Source: Edwardsiella tarda ATCC 15947 = NBRC 105688
Lineage (GTDB): Bacteria > Pseudomonadota > Gammaproteobacteria > Enterobacterales > Enterobacteriaceae
DNA: 64,000 nt
Reading direction: 5' to 3'
Assembly (NCBI RefSeq): GCF_003113495.2
Contig: NZ_CP084506.1
Location: forward strand, 2,604,001-2,668,000
Shown: piece by piece, positions 18,556-29,588 of the stretch
Position numbering within the stretch: the stretch's first letter is position 1
Layout of the letters: each line of letters opens with the position of its first letter
Made by a program: the position numbers and the translations under genes
The notes under the pieces: model-generated
Seen by the model: the letters and a program-made list of their open reading frames with translations, nothing else
Databases searched by the model: none
Told to the model about the DNA's origin: nothing

Positions 18556-18717
18556 CTTATCCACCGGGCTATCGCAATCAGTCGGTGGAATTATCGTTAT
18601 CGTCCTGGGATGGCAATAGCTAAGAAGGCCGCGCAAAGTTAACCCTTGCTAATCTTTTTTTAAGATTAGCCTTTATTTATAATATAAATTAGTAGAAATC
18701 TAATCAAATTGATAATT
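18486..18717. repeat. Copy 2 of duplicated ethB promoter and 5' end
   Basis: Direct-repeat partner of 16298-16535. Conserved stretches include CCCCAGATCGTCACCCAT and GTGGAATTATCGTTATCGTC. Identity fades past 18717. Confidence 0.85.
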
Positions 18718-19111
18718 TTCACCACGCTCACCCGTGCATATATCAAACAGCGCGATGTCGCCAAGCTTAGGCAATGGATTGCGTTCAAAAAATGAATAAT
18801 TTCCAATTGGATTTATTATCGACACGCCACGGTGAATAAGCTTGGTTGGCGCCTAAGCCATATATTTCTAGCGGCGGAGTTTTCCCTATAAATACAGCAT
18901 AATAAGACCACTATCACCATAATGATAGTGATGCGGAAAACGACTCTCAGAAATAACTCGCCACGCTGGCAACATCGCTGACCGGATACGCCATGACATC
19001 AATGTGATATGGCGAGAGGTAACCCCATAAAGGATGCGCTAATCTTGTTAGCAGACCAATGACGCATGGCGTCATCAGACCAGTATCTTCATATTCTCAA
19101 GGAGAGTTCCC
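18718..19111. other. Intergenic region, no gene seen
   Basis: About 390 bases, AT-rich, upstream of the gene at 19112. The only clear signal is the ribosome site AAGGAGAG at its end. Confidence 0.5.
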
Positions 19112-19513
19112 ATGGTTCAGTCCGCAACGCTAGCAGCCCCCGAGATAAATAGCCAACAGGGTAGCGATGCCGCATCGGCCATCGTGCTGAGGGTGGTGGA
19201 TCGCGATGATGCCCTCAATCTTATGCGCACCTTGGTATTCCCAGTCAGCGAAACCCGTGAGCAGGTAAGCCAGATCTTACGGCGTAACCCGAAAATAATC
19301 GAAGAGTGGCTGCGTGAATTTAATCGCGGCTTCGCGGAAAACCAGCAATGCTGGTTCGAACAGCATATTCTGGTGGTACCGCATGTACGAGAAAATCTCC
19401 CCGCGGTGCAAAGCCAACTGGCACACTTGCTGGGTTCGCTGCAGCTCCGCTATCGCCCCGGCGCCATCGTCCCCTTGCCACAATGGATCGATATGATGGA
19501 GTTGCGCGCCTAA
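19112..19513 (+). CDS. Hypothetical protein, 133 residues
   Basis: I do not recognise this protein. It has no signal peptide or membrane segment. It is predicted mostly helical, with a hydrophobic-basic core (RTLVFPVSETREQVSQILR) and several Trp residues. A strong ribosome site (CAAGGAGAG) precedes the ATG and a stem-loop follows the stop, so it is very likely expressed as a single gene. It is convergent with traT. Confidence 0.7.
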   Translation: MVQSATLAAPEINSQQGSDAASAIVLRVVDRDDALNLMRTLVFPVSETREQVSQILRRNPKIIEEWLREFNRGFAENQQCWFEQHILVVPHVRENLPAVQSQLAHLLGSLQLRYRPGAIVPLPQWIDMMELRA

Positions 19514-19536
19514 CCGAGCCCTCTGCGAAAACATCA

Positions 19537-19557
19537 CGCCCCGTCATCGACGGGGCG
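19537..19557 (+). terminator. Stem-loop after hypothetical gene
   Basis: CGCCCCGTC, a three-base loop and GACGGGGCG form nine perfect pairs 24 bases after the stop. It is followed only by CTTTGCG, so the T tract is weak. Confidence 0.65.
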
Positions 19558-19591
19558 CTTTGCGTTATCCCCTCACCAGGAGGAGTAACGC

Positions 19592-20332
19592 TTACAGAAT
19601 ACCGGCAATAGAGTTCGCCAGTTGCGCTTCGAGTACCGGTTCAGCTTGGTTAAACTTCAGGTTGACCTGATTGGCGCTAGAGACGATACGAGTCTGGTAG
19701 CGTTGCTGATTGCCGCCCTGCACACTGCTGGTTTGAATCTTCGCGCCAGAGGTACCCTGACGCAATGCCGCCACGTTGTCCGTGCTCACCTTAGCCGTAG
19801 TGCGCTCGGCGATCTGTACGTCCGTCACCATGGTGTAGTTGACGTCCTCAATCATCGCATCCGCCGCCAGACCGATCAGCCCCGCCGCCAAACCGACCCC
19901 CAACGTCGCCCCTGCCGAGGTGGTATTATAAGCCGTTATCCCAGCGCCCAATGCCGCACCCATCGCCGCCCCTTGGTAGCCTTGATTTAGTAGCCCCTGC
20001 GCCTCACGCAGATCCATACGATCGGCGCGTAGCACGTTGGCCTGAACCCAGTAATAGGCGCGGTCGGGATCACTCACCAGTTGATATCCCTTGGCCTGAA
20101 TCGCTTGCGCGATACGCGGCTGTAGATCGCTCAGAGGCTTATCGGAAGTATTCTTGACCTGGAGATAAACCGTTTTCTGATTGGAAGGCTCCAACCAAAT
20201 CGTCTCGCTCATCTGGGTCTTCACCTCCAGATTACGTTTTTTAATCGCCGTGGTCATCGCACCACAACCTGACAACAACAGACAGGCCGCAACCAAGGCG
20301 ACAATAGCGGTATTTTTATAATGGCGTTGCAT
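19592..20332 (-). CDS. traT: TraT-family surface exclusion/complement resistance lipoprotein
   Basis: 246 residues, close to plasmid TraT (about 243). The lipobox is LLLSGC, followed by [26 protein letters not shown], of which the central part is strongly conserved in TraT. A Gly/Ala-rich double hydrophobic stretch (residues about 120-165) is typical. On F-type plasmids TraT blocks mating-pair formation, and TraT can also reduce complement killing. Here it is chromosomal, with no transfer genes nearby, so serum resistance is the more plausible role. Confidence 0.88.
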   Translation of the reverse strand: MQRHYKNTAIVALVAACLLLSGCGAMTTAIKKRNLEVKTQMSETIWLEPSNQKTVYLQVKNTSDKPLSDLQPRIAQAIQAKGYQLVSDPDRAYYWVQANVLRADRMDLREAQGLLNQGYQGAAMGAALGAGITAYNTTSAGATLGVGLAAGLIGLAADAMIEDVNYTMVTDVQIAERTTAKVSTDNVAALRQGTSGAKIQTSSVQGGNQQRYQTRIVSSANQVNLKFNQAEPVLEAQLANSIAGIL

Positions 20333-21132
20333 GATGAATCGCTTCTCTCAGAGGTCAATAAAATGCATCCATGGCCTAGTGCCATGGTAGGTAAAAAGTG
20401 TGACGATTATAGAAATGGGATTGTCAGCAAGGCAAATTGACTGACAAAAAATGAGCCTGAATCAGGAGTATTCCGAGGTGAATCTAAATAGAGAGTAAAC
20501 GAGTCATCTGTATTTTTATAGGACAGCCCAAGCTAATTACTCCTAAAGGGTTAAGCACCTTGATAAAGTAAAGACAGTTATCACTCGCTCATTTTGTATA
20601 ACCAGAAAAGATGCATCATAAATACCGTGTATTATGACCAGGTTTATCCCCTCAAACAGCCCATCAGCGCACGTCAAAAAGTTCCCGCTCTATTTCACAT
20701 GGCACGGAAGATTAATGACTACGCGAGGCCCACGCCGAGCTCACTCCCAACGCAGGCACGATATATGACACGGTAATGCGGCTCACCAGGCCAGTGGCTC
20801 AGCGGGATGACTATCGTTTAGACGATGCGGCGACTTGATAAATACCCCCTTCCACGGCTGCTCACCCCGGTTTACCAAGAAATGGGCCTCACCCGGTTCA
20901 CACGGCATCTCACCATATGCCCCCTACTCCACGCGAATAGCGACATATCGAGGGTTACCATCCCCATCACCTCCATCACCCCACGCCCTTCCCCGCTCAT
21001 CAAACGATCGTTAGTCGATCGGTATAACCTAACCCAGCGCATGTCTTCCGGCTGAATGCTACGGCATAATCACCAGAGAGAGGGGGGCCCTCGCGCCCCT
21101 TCCCCGCGACTTTCTTTCCTGACAGGAGTGTA
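20333..21132. other. Intergenic region, no gene seen
   Basis: 800 bases between divergent traT and gldA. Open frames are short, lack ribosome sites and show no recognisable residues. It holds both promoters. Confidence 0.5.
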
Positions 21133-22236
21133 ATGATGTTAAAAGTCATCCAATCACCATCCAAGTATATTCAGGGACCCGACGCGCTACAGTCCATCGG
21201 GCAGTATGCCAAGCTCTTAGCCAGTAGCCAGTTTGTCATCGCCGACGATTTCGTGATGGGGCTGACCGGAGACACGGTAGCCACCAGCTTGCGCGAGGCC
21301 GGGGTGGAGGGGCATTTCTCCCGCTTCGCCGGTGAATGCTGCCGGAAGGAGATCGATCGCTTGGGTGCCGAGTTGAAGAGCCTTGGCTGCCAAGGCGTGA
21401 TCGGGATCGGTGGCGGCAAGACACTGGATACCGCGAAAGCCTTAGCCTACTACCAAGGCGTACCGGTACTGATCGTGCCAACCATCGCCTCGACGGACGC
21501 ACCGACCAGCGCACTCTCGGTGATCTATAGCGAGCATGGCGAGTTCGAGGAGTATCTGATCTACCCGACTAACCCCGATATGGTGTTAATGGACACGGCG
21601 ATCATCGCCAAGGCGCCGGTACGCCTGCTGGTCGCGGGGATGGGGGATGCCCTCTCCACCTACTTCGAAGCCCAGGCCTGTGTCGACTCCCATGCCATCA
21701 GCATGGCGGGTGGCGAGTCAACGCGGGCGGCATTAGCGCTGGCTCGCCTCTGTTATGAAACGCTACTCGAGGAGGGCTTCAAAGCGAAGCTGGCCGTCGA
21801 GGCGGGCGTCGCCACGCCTGCGGTGGATAATATCGTCGAGGCCAATACCTACTTGAGTGGGCTAGGATTTGAAAGCGCCGGGCTCGCCGCGGCTCACGCG
21901 ATCCACAACGGCCTGACGGTGCTGGAAGAGTGCCATAAGATGTACCATGGGGAGAAGGTCGCCTTCGGCACGCTATGCCAGTTGGTGCTACAAAACAGCG
22001 ACAGCGAGCAGATCGAGACGGTACTCGATTTCTGTGTACGGGTCGGGCTCCCCGTCACCCTCGCACAGTTGGGGATCGAGGATGGACCGCAACTGAACGA
22101 GAAGATTATGGCCGTGGCGCAAGCCAGTTGCGCCAAGGGCGAGACCATCCATAACATGCCCTTTAGCGTCACACCGGCACAGGTCTACGCCGCGATCCTG
22201 GCCGCCGATCGGTTAGGGCGAGCCTGGTTAGCGTAA
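21133..22236 (+). CDS. gldA: Glycerol dehydrogenase (NAD+)
   Basis: 367 residues, the E. coli GldA length. It is an iron-containing-type, zinc-dependent dehydrogenase that oxidises glycerol to dihydroxyacetone. NAD contacts are in [15 protein letters not shown], and [14 protein letters not shown] follows. Metal ligands are an Asp in [14 protein letters not shown] and His residues in AHAIHNGLT and [15 protein letters not shown] lies five bases before two adjacent ATG codons. It is monocistronic; a GC-rich hairpin at 22244-22267 follows the stop. Confidence 0.93.
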   Translation: MMLKVIQSPSKYIQGPDALQSIGQYAKLLASSQFVIADDFVMGLTGDTVATSLREAGVEGHFSRFAGECCRKEIDRLGAELKSLGCQGVIGIGGGKTLDTAKALAYYQGVPVLIVPTIASTDAPTSALSVIYSEHGEFEEYLIYPTNPDMVLMDTAIIAKAPVRLLVAGMGDALSTYFEAQACVDSHAISMAGGESTRAALALARLCYETLLEEGFKAKLAVEAGVATPAVDNIVEANTYLSGLGFESAGLAAAHAIHNGLTVLEECHKMYHGEKVAFGTLCQLVLQNSDSEQIETVLDFCVRVGLPVTLAQLGIEDGPQLNEKIMAVAQASCAKGETIHNMPFSVTPAQVYAAILAADRLGRAWLA

Positions 22237-22377
22237 GCCTCATGGCGGGGCCACTCAACGCCCCGCCTAATCCGTGTCCTGATGCTGGAGAGGCCTACGC
22301 CACCCAGCTAACGCCACCATAAAGCCAATGAGGCACGCCTCGTTGCCGTTAGCCGACGTCGTATCGGCCTAGGCGGC

Positions 22378-23013
22378 TCACTCGCCCCCGGCACCGGCCA
22401 GCGCCAACAAGTGTGCCGTGGCCTCGCGCCAATCCGCCGCCTGGGTAATGGCGCTGATCACCGCCACGCTGCCGACACCGGTCGCCAATACCGCAGGCAC
22501 CCGCGCCAGAGTGATCCCCCCGATGGCGACAGTCGGGTAATCACCCAGACGTTGAATGTGACGCGCCAACTGTGCGATCCCTTGCGGCGCCGAAGGCATC
22601 TGCTTGCTCTGGGTGGGAAAGACCTGCCCCAACGCAATATACGAGGGACGCGCCGCGAGTGCGACCTCGATCTCCATATCGTCATGAGTAGAAACCCCCA
22701 GGCGTAATCCCGCCGCCCGAATCGCCGCCAGATCCGTCGCAGCCAGATCCTCCTGACCGAGATGTACGCCATAGGCTTGGTGCTTGATCGCCAGGCGCCA
22801 ATAGTCGTTGATAAATAACCGGGCTTGATAACGACGACCTAGCTCAATCGCCGCCTTCACCGCCTCCTCCAACTGTTCGTCATCGCGATCCTTGATGCGT
22901 AACTGTAAGGTTCGTACCCCGGCCTCCAGCAGGCGCGCGATCCACTCGACGCTGTCGACCACGGGATAGGCGCCTAAGCGAAAGGGCACCGGCGGGAAAT
23001 CAGGCTGATACAT
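22378..23013 (-). CDS. thiE: Thiamine-phosphate synthase
   Basis: 211 residues, as in E. coli ThiE. It joins the pyrimidine and thiazole phosphates to make thiamine phosphate. Visible motifs are the strand [10 protein letters not shown], the HLGQEDL segment, [10 protein letters not shown] (phosphate contact) and [11 protein letters not shown]. The ATG at 23013 has AGGAGA upstream. A TPP riboswitch lies about 215 bases upstream on the same strand. No thiC, thiF, thiS, thiG or thiH is adjacent, unlike the usual thiCEFSGH operon, so this copy probably serves salvage or a split pathway. Confidence 0.92.
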   Translation of the reverse strand: MYQPDFPPVPFRLGAYPVVDSVEWIARLLEAGVRTLQLRIKDRDDEQLEEAVKAAIELGRRYQARLFINDYWRLAIKHQAYGVHLGQEDLAATDLAAIRAAGLRLGVSTHDDMEIEVALAARPSYIALGQVFPTQSKQMPSAPQGIAQLARHIQRLGDYPTVAIGGITLARVPAVLATGVGSVAVISAITQAADWREATAHLLALAGAGGE

Positions 23014-23227
23014 CAGGCATTCTCCTTGCGTAAAACGAGGCGGACTCCCCCTAGGGGGAATCGACGCCGATTCATGGGCGCGACACGCGCTGGACAAGGC
23101 GAGATAGACCTGTCGGCGCGGGGACTTGAACGAATGACATCCTCCGCCCCTAAGGCGGAAATGCAGCTTGTCGGACGACGGATAACGCCAGAGAGGCTTT
23201 CACCTGACGTGAGGTGATAACACGAAG

Positions 23228-23312
23228 ACGCTTGTTCCCTTCGCAGGTATCAGCCTGATCAGGTTCTGCGGATCCCGAATCAACGGTCTCAGCCCAACGG
23301 GGCACTCCGACA
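23228..23312 (-). promoter_or_regulatory. TPP riboswitch upstream of thiE
   Basis: On the minus strand the conserved pieces of a THI element occur in order: GTGCCCC...GGGCTGAGA, a variable arm, then AGAACCTGATCAGGCTGATA and CCTGCGAAGGGAA. Binding of thiamine pyrophosphate would turn off thiE. The 215 bases between it and thiE contain a hairpin near 23143-23160 that may belong to the expression platform. Confidence 0.93.
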
Positions 23313-23963
23313 AGATAACGCCTCGCTCGGCGAGCGGGGAAGCAGGGTAAACTACGCGTTAACAGGCGCGATCTCAAGCGGCGAGGGAGGATAATCGCCG
23401 CGACATCACGCGCCGGCGTCTCCCCCCGCCACGCTCGGCGCGCCCCTCTCAGAGTCGGCAACACGCGCCACTATCGCTTAATCTGGCAAGCCAACGATCG
23501 GGTGAGTCCCCCGCGAGAACGAGTCGGGGAGATGGCAACAATAACGGTGTCGCGATCCCCTCTCCGTCTGCAACTGGCTGTTATCAAAAGACAGGGTCTA
23601 TTTATTCTGTCAGCCAGGCCGCCGTCATAATGACCTCACTCACCACGCGGAACGACATGGCTAGGCCACCCACCAGCCAACCTCGTCAGGAAACACCAAC
23701 ACCCCATGTCAAGCAATAAATATCAGCATATTAAATTCTGCTTACCTGTGTGTGTAACTGCATAACAGCCAAGTTATTAGCTATAAGAACAAAATAAATA
23801 AAATATAGAAAATAATAAAATACATTCACTTTAATAAACCAGAAAATAAAAATAACCGAAATGAATAATATGGAAAAGCCAGCCCAATCCAGTTATATCT
23901 CAAGATAAGGAGCCGTCCAGCGCAATACGCAACAAGCCGCGAATAAAAATAACAGAGTAGATA
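23313..23963. other. Intergenic region between riboswitch and membrane protein gene
   Basis: 650 bases; the first third is GC-rich, the last third (23700-23960) very AT-rich. It should hold the thiE promoter. No gene or repeat seen. Confidence 0.5.
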
Positions 23964-24596
23964 ATGAAAATAACGATATCACTCGGTGATATATTCCTAT
24001 TTATTATGATCATCGCGATCACACTCTATGCCATCTGGCTGCCGCCATCCGGCGAGCCCGCATGGTTAGCCTCATCGATTGACTATATTGAGCAGGGACA
24101 GGCGCTATGGCTCGCCTTTGTCGTGTTGTTTATCCCCTACCGTTGCTGGCGCGAACGGCTCGACGCGGGTGACCGCCGCTTCTGGTACTGGGCTACCCTA
24201 TGGTGGCTCACCCTGTTAGGGCGCAGCATCAGTTGGGGGCGGTTCTATTTCCCCCATGGGCCACGGCTACTCTTTCATGGCATCGCTGCCCTACTGATCG
24301 CCGCACTGCTACTCTCGCTACTCTCCTCTCAGTTACGTCGTGCCATCGCCGCACGCTACCGTCTGCACCCGATCCCCATATGGCGTCTGGTGGCGGTAGT
24401 GTTAGCCTTCGCCGGTGCCGACGCCGTCGAGCATCAACGTGCGCTTGCCCACCCTCTCCTATCCAGTGCGAGCCCTTACCGAGATCTGATTGAAGAGTTA
24501 TATGAATGCCCGTTTCTGATCGGCCTGTTTCTTATCACGTTGCACATGTTGAACCACGAGCGATATTTACGGCGACAACGCGCATCCAAGGCATAG
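23964..24596 (+). CDS. Predicted inner-membrane protein, unknown function
   Basis: 210 residues with about five or six hydrophobic segments: residues 8-26, 49-60, 76-92, 103-122, 140-150 and 180-196. It also has a basic C-terminal tail (RYLRRQRASKA). An Arg/Trp-rich loop (PYRCWRERLDAGDRRFWYWA) lies between helices. I do not recognise the family. The AT-rich upstream region and rare-codon start differ from the GC-rich body. It is convergent with tdcE. Confidence 0.65.
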   Translation: MKITISLGDIFLFIMIIAITLYAIWLPPSGEPAWLASSIDYIEQGQALWLAFVVLFIPYRCWRERLDAGDRRFWYWATLWWLTLLGRSISWGRFYFPHGPRLLFHGIAALLIAALLLSLLSSQLRRAIAARYRLHPIPIWRLVAVVLAFAGADAVEHQRALAHPLLSSASPYRDLIEELYECPFLIGLFLITLHMLNHERYLRRQRASKA

Positions 24597-24603
24597 AAAA
24601 TAG

Positions 24604-24633
24604 AAAAAATGAGGCCGCCCAGAAGGACGGCTC
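24604..24633 (-). terminator. Probable terminator of the tdc operon
   Basis: On the minus strand GAGCCGTCC pairs with GGGCGGCCTC (one bulge, one G-U type mismatch) around TTCT, followed by ATTTTTTC, about 40 bases after the tdcE stop. Confidence 0.6.
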
Positions 24634-24673
24634 CGCGACATAGACGACTCAACGACCGCCTCCACGCCAAGCG

Positions 24674-26962
24674 TTAGAAACAACGGGTAAAGGTACGTGA
24701 GATGACATCCTGCTGCTGCTCTCGCGTGAGCGCATTAAAACGCACGGCGTAACCCGATACGCGAATCGTCAGATTGGGGTAATTCTCTGGATGCGCGATC
24801 GCATCCAGTAACATCTCCCGATTCATCACATTCACGTTGAGATGTTGCCCCCCTTCCACCCCATCCTGATGGTGGAAGTAGCCATCCAATAGTCCCACCA
24901 GATTCGTCTTACGCGTCTCCTCCTCCTTGCCCAAGGCCTGCGGGACGATGGAGAAGGTATAAGAGATACCATCCTTGGCATAGGTAAAGGGCAACTTGGC
25001 CACCGAGGTCAATGAAGCCACGGCCCCGCAGCGATCGCGGCCATGCATCGGGTTAGCCCCCGGAGCAAACGGCATTCCCGCACGACGCCCATCGGGGGTA
25101 TTACCGGTCTTCTGCCCATAGACCACGTTCGAGGTAATGGTCAGAATCGACTGCGTCGGCACCGCGTGGCGGTAGGTCGGCAACGCCTGAATCTTCTTCA
25201 TGAAACGCTCCACCAGTTCGCAGGCAATCCGATCCGCGCGATCATCGTTATTGCCGTACTGCGGATACTCACCTTCAATGGCGAAGTCGATAGCCAGCCC
25301 CTGCTCATCACGAATCGGTCTCACCTTGGCGTACTTGATCGCGGAGAGGGAGTCTACCGCCACTGACAGGCCAGCGATGCCGCAAGCCATGGTGCGATAC
25401 ACATCGCGATCATGCAGCGCCATCAAGGCCGCCTCATAGCTGTATTTATCGTGCATATAATGGATCAGATTCAGCGCACTGATGTACTGTACCGCCAACC
25501 AATCCATAAAGTGATCGAGACTGGCGATCACCGTCTCATAATCCAGCACCTCATCCATCAACGGCGCCCGCTGCGGTCCGACCTGGATCTTCAGTTTTTC
25601 GTCGACGCCGCCATTGATCGCATACAACAGGGTCTTGGCCAGGTTGGCGCGAGCGCCAAAGAACTGCATCTGCTTGCCAATCACCATCGGACTGACACAA
25701 CAGGCGATGGCATAGTCGTCGCTATTGAAGTCGGCGCGCATCAGATCGTCGTTTTCATACTGCAACGACGAGGTCTGAATAGAGAGACGCGCCGCATAAC
25801 GTTTGAAATCTGGCGGTAACGACTCCGACCAGAGGATAGTCAGGTTCGGCTCAGGCGCGGGTCCCATAGTATGTAACGTGTGTAAGTAGCGGTACGAGGT
25901 GCGGCTCACCAGCGTGCGGCCATCGAGCCCCATTCCCCCGATCACCTCCGTCGCCCAGATCGGATCGCCCGAGAATAACGCATCAAACTCCGGCGTACGC
26001 AGGAAGCGCACCATGCGGATCTTCATGATGAAGTGATCAATCAGCTCCTGCGCCTGTACCTCGTTTAGCACCCCTTCACGCAGATCGCGTTCGAGGTAGA
26101 TATCGAGGAAGGTTGCAGTCCGTCCGAGTGACATCGCCCCACCGTTCTGCGACTTCACCGCCGCCAAATAGGCGAAATAGAGCCACTGGATCGCCTCTTG
26201 AGCAGAGCGGGCCGGACGAGAAATATCATAGCCGTAGCTGGCCGCCATCTCCTGGATCTGCAATAAAGCGCGGCGTTGTTCCGCCAACTCTTCCCGCAGG
26301 CGGATCACCGCCTCCAGATCCTCGCCGCGTTCGAGTCGGGGCTGAAGATCGGCGAATTGCCACTCACGCTCACGCACCAAGTAGGCGATGCCATACAGCG
26401 CTACGCGGCGATAATCGCCGATGATGCGTCCACGGCCATACCCATCCGGCAGACCGGTCAGGATCCCCGATTTACGGCAGCGCAGCATCTCGGGTGAGTA
26501 GACGTCGAATACCCCCTGATTGTGCGTTTTCCGCAGATCGCTGAATAGGTATTCGAAGGCGGGATCCATCTCCCGACCATAAGCCTGGAACGCGCTGCGG
26601 ATCATGTTGATCCCCCCGAAAGGGTGCAGTGCACGCTTGAGCGGTTGATCGGTCTGTAGACCAACGATGGTCTCCAGATCGCGCGTGATATAACCCGGAG
26701 CATGTGCCGTAATGGTGGTCGCGATATTGCTATCAAAATCGACCGGCGCATGGGTCGCATTCTCGACGCGGATCCCCGCCATCACCTTTTGCCATAATGC
26801 CGTCGTCGCTGACGTCGCCGGGGCCAAGAATGACTCGTCACCGTAATAAGGCGTATAGTTATTTTGAATGAAATCACGAACATTAATTTCGTTTTTCCAC
26901 TCCGTACCGGCAAAACCGCGCCACGCATCGCTATCGATGCGCACTTCACTCTTCATATTCAT
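24674..26962 (-). CDS. tdcE: 2-ketobutyrate/pyruvate formate-lyase
   Basis: A glycyl-radical enzyme that splits 2-ketobutyrate (or pyruvate) with CoA to propionyl-CoA (acetyl-CoA) and formate. It has about 762 residues, close to E. coli TdcE (764). The catalytic adjacent cysteines are in [10 protein letters not shown], and the radical glycine is in RVSGYAVRF near the C-terminus. [16 protein letters not shown] and the [13 protein letters not shown] segment are conserved. The start at 26962 (ATG) is preferred over a TTG at 26986; 26956 is a further possibility. It is last in tdcABCDE; tdcF and tdcG are not here. It needs an activating enzyme encoded elsewhere. Confidence 0.93.
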   Translation of the reverse strand: MNMKSEVRIDSDAWRGFAGTEWKNEINVRDFIQNNYTPYYGDESFLAPATSATTALWQKVMAGIRVENATHAPVDFDSNIATTITAHAPGYITRDLETIVGLQTDQPLKRALHPFGGINMIRSAFQAYGREMDPAFEYLFSDLRKTHNQGVFDVYSPEMLRCRKSGILTGLPDGYGRGRIIGDYRRVALYGIAYLVREREWQFADLQPRLERGEDLEAVIRLREELAEQRRALLQIQEMAASYGYDISRPARSAQEAIQWLYFAYLAAVKSQNGGAMSLGRTATFLDIYLERDLREGVLNEVQAQELIDHFIMKIRMVRFLRTPEFDALFSGDPIWATEVIGGMGLDGRTLVSRTSYRYLHTLHTMGPAPEPNLTILWSESLPPDFKRYAARLSIQTSSLQYENDDLMRADFNSDDYAIACCVSPMVIGKQMQFFGARANLAKTLLYAINGGVDEKLKIQVGPQRAPLMDEVLDYETVIASLDHFMDWLAVQYISALNLIHYMHDKYSYEAALMALHDRDVYRTMACGIAGLSVAVDSLSAIKYAKVRPIRDEQGLAIDFAIEGEYPQYGNNDDRADRIACELVERFMKKIQALPTYRHAVPTQSILTITSNVVYGQKTGNTPDGRRAGMPFAPGANPMHGRDRCGAVASLTSVAKLPFTYAKDGISYTFSIVPQALGKEEETRKTNLVGLLDGYFHHQDGVEGGQHLNVNVMNREMLLDAIAHPENYPNLTIRVSGYAVRFNALTREQQQDVISRTFTRCF

Positions 26963-26994
26963 GGAAAGACTCTCTTTAACCGACAAGCCAGTAA

Positions 26995-28203
26995 CTAGGC
27001 ATAGTGCGTAGCAGCCTGCATCGCCCCAAGACGTAAGGCATCGAGGGCGATCATCTTCTCTTCATTGGTCGGGATTACGGCGCAAGGCACGGCGGAGTCG
27101 TCACTCGACACCACGCGATTACCGGCGCTGGCGGACAGATTGTTGTGTGCCTCATTGACTCGGACGCCGAAAACCGCCAGGTGCTCCATCACCAAGCGCC
27201 GGACTAGCGCCGAGTTTTCACCGATACCCCCGGTAAAAATGATGCCATCGAGGCGATGTAGCGAAGCGGCATGTGCACCGATATGACGAGCGACGCGATG
27301 CACAAAGGTGCGGATCGCCAAGTAGGCGCGGCGATGGCCCGCCTGCGCCGCCTGCTCCAGCTCTCGGAGATCCGAAGATAAGCCGGAAATCCCCAGCAAC
27401 CCCGACTCCGTATTGACCATCTGCGCGAGATCGGCGAGAGACTGCCCCGTCTGCTCGGCAATCCAGGCGAGAGCCCCGAAGTCAACGTCACCGCTACGCG
27501 TCCCCATCACTAACCCCTCCAGCGGCGTCATCCCCATAGAGGTGTCTACGCTACGCCCGTTACGCACCGCACACACGGAGGCTCCATTACCGAGATGGGC
27601 GATCACCAACCCCGAATCCGTTTCAGGGAGGCCCAATAACCCGAGGGCTTGATGTGCCACGTAGCGATGTGAGGTGCCATGAAACCCATAACGCCGGACG
27701 CCATACTCTTCGGCATAGCGGTAAGGCAGCGCATACAGCCACGCCTCTGGCTCCAGGGTCTGGTGAAAGCTGGTATCGAACACCGCAACTTGCGTCACAC
27801 CTGGAAACAGGTGTCTAGCGGACTCTATGCCGCTCAGATTGGCGTAGTTATGCAGCGGAGCCAAGGGGGCGATCTGGCGGATCTGCGCCATCACGCTCTC
27901 ATCGATGATCACCGACTGCTTAAAGAGGTTGCCGCCATGCGCGACCCGATGACCGATTAAAGAGACGCTATCGCTTAAATTACGCTTCTCCAACTCGGCA
28001 ACAATGGCCGCCAAGGCCGGCTCATAGCCCTGTTGTGTCAGCTTAACGACCTCGCCGCCATTAACCGAGAGACGAGCATTTCCCCCGTTAATCCCCTCAG
28101 CTATCCCCGCGAGTAATAGCTCACAGCTCGTCGCATCGAGCACCGAAAACTTAATCGACGACGAGCCACTGTTAATCACCAGAACCACAGGAAACTCATG
28201 CAT
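26995..28203 (-). CDS. tdcD: Propionate/acetate kinase
   Basis: 402 residues, the E. coli TdcD length. It makes ATP and propionate from propionyl phosphate. Acetokinase signatures are present: [15 protein letters not shown] at the N-terminus, [14 protein letters not shown] in the middle, [11 protein letters not shown], and [12 protein letters not shown] near the end. The ATG at 28203 lies inside the tdc operon, 32 bases after the tdcC stop. Confidence 0.93.
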   Translation of the reverse strand: MHEFPVVLVINSGSSSIKFSVLDATSCELLLAGIAEGINGGNARLSVNGGEVVKLTQQGYEPALAAIVAELEKRNLSDSVSLIGHRVAHGGNLFKQSVIIDESVMAQIRQIAPLAPLHNYANLSGIESARHLFPGVTQVAVFDTSFHQTLEPEAWLYALPYRYAEEYGVRRYGFHGTSHRYVAHQALGLLGLPETDSGLVIAHLGNGASVCAVRNGRSVDTSMGMTPLEGLVMGTRSGDVDFGALAWIAEQTGQSLADLAQMVNTESGLLGISGLSSDLRELEQAAQAGHRRAYLAIRTFVHRVARHIGAHAASLHRLDGIIFTGGIGENSALVRRLVMEHLAVFGVRVNEAHNNLSASAGNRVVSSDDSAVPCAVIPTNEEKMIALDALRLGAMQAATHYA

Positions 28204-28235
28204 TGAATAACTCCCGCTATGTCGTTTGAAGAGCA

Positions 28236-29567
28236 TTACAGCAACTGATAGACAATGTTCAGGATGGTGAGCAGGCCGATAATCGTGACGAAGTAGTTAT
28301 CTACGTGGCCCTTATATTTCGACAGGGCTGGCACACGCCATACGGCATACATCGGTAGCAGACACAATAATGAGGCGATGATCGGCGCCCCCATCGCACC
28401 GATAAGATCCAGGATATTGGGGTTGATATAGGCGATGAACCACGTCGATCCCATGATGATCACCATGCTAAGCATGTTAAGTTTCTTCATCGGTACCTGG
28501 GCCTTATTACCGTGATAGCGGAACTTGATGATCAGACCGTTTAACCCCTCCAAGGTCCCCAGATAATGTCCAAAGAAGGATTTAAAAATAGCGACCAGCG
28601 CAATGATTGACGCGGCATACTCCAAAACGGTGGCATAGGTCGATTTCCCATCGCCCAACGAACTGAAGTGGTTAGCCAGATAAGAGAGGATCGGAATATT
28701 CTGTTGCTTGGCCTGTGCCATATCCTGAGGAGAAAGGGTAAACAGGCAACTGAAGGCAAAGAACATGACAACCACGACCATCAACACACTCGCGCGGGAG
28801 ATAATCTGCGCGCACTTACGTTCGGTGAAGTCGCGGCCAAACTCGGTCTCATACTCCTCACGCTTCGAGACGACAAACGAGGAGACGATCGGTGAAAAGT
28901 TAAAGGAAAAGACCATGATGGCAATCCCTAACCAGACCGTCACCAGAATACCCTGGCCCCCCCACAGACTCAGGCTCTGCATATCGAAGCGGGTAAGCAC
29001 ATCGGAGGTCCAATAGGGGATCAGCGATAACGAAATAAGCACCAGGCTGGCGATGAAGGGAAAGACTAAATAGCTCATCACCTTAACCATCAGATCCTTA
29101 CCGAAGTAGATAAAGAAAGCCATCAGCATCAGGATCAGTAATGCCACGAGACCTCGGTTAATCGCCGGCATATGGAGTTGATGCTCCCAGAAGGCGATAA
29201 AGGTATTGGTGATCGTCACCCCGTAAATCCATAGCAAGGGACAGATGGCAAAGAAATAAAGGAAGGTGATCACCACCCCGCCGGTAGGGCCAAAATGCTG
29301 ATCGACGGTATCGGTAATATTATCCGATACGCCGCGTCCAGAGAGGCATAGGCGCGCCAACGCACGGTGACATAAAAAGGCGATGGGGAAAGCCAAGATC
29401 AACATAAAGATGATCGGTAATAAGCCGCCAATACCGGCGCTGATGGGGAAAAATAGTACCCCGGCACCGATAGCCGTACCGAATAACCCTAAAACCCAGC
29501 GTGTATCTGTTTTGCGCCAAGTCGTTGACTCAGCTTGACTCACGACGACACTGTCAGTGTTACTCAT
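28236..29567 (-). CDS. tdcC: Threonine/serine transporter
   Basis: 443 residues, as in E. coli TdcC, of the HAAAP amino acid permease family with eleven membrane segments. [20 protein letters not shown] is the conserved first helix, and the [13 protein letters not shown] segment is typical. It imports L-threonine and L-serine with protons for anaerobic breakdown. It is third in the operon, 21 bases after tdcB. Confidence 0.95.
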   Translation of the reverse strand: MSNTDSVVVSQAESTTWRKTDTRWVLGLFGTAIGAGVLFFPISAGIGGLLPIIFMLILAFPIAFLCHRALARLCLSGRGVSDNITDTVDQHFGPTGGVVITFLYFFAICPLLWIYGVTITNTFIAFWEHQLHMPAINRGLVALLILMLMAFFIYFGKDLMVKVMSYLVFPFIASLVLISLSLIPYWTSDVLTRFDMQSLSLWGGQGILVTVWLGIAIMVFSFNFSPIVSSFVVSKREEYETEFGRDFTERKCAQIISRASVLMVVVVMFFAFSCLFTLSPQDMAQAKQQNIPILSYLANHFSSLGDGKSTYATVLEYAASIIALVAIFKSFFGHYLGTLEGLNGLIIKFRYHGNKAQVPMKKLNMLSMVIIMGSTWFIAYINPNILDLIGAMGAPIIASLLCLLPMYAVWRVPALSKYKGHVDNYFVTIIGLLTILNIVYQLL

Positions 29568-29588
29568 CGTTAATTCCTCTCAAAAGGA

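Noticed and set aside
19592..20332. traT as evidence of an integrated conjugative plasmid
   Set aside because: No transfer gene is nearby and base composition matches the host.
23026..23160. tRNA-like stretch (GTTCAAGTCC) between the TPP riboswitch and thiE
   Set aside because: The would-be T stem does not pair and no acceptor or anticodon stem can be built; it is leader sequence.
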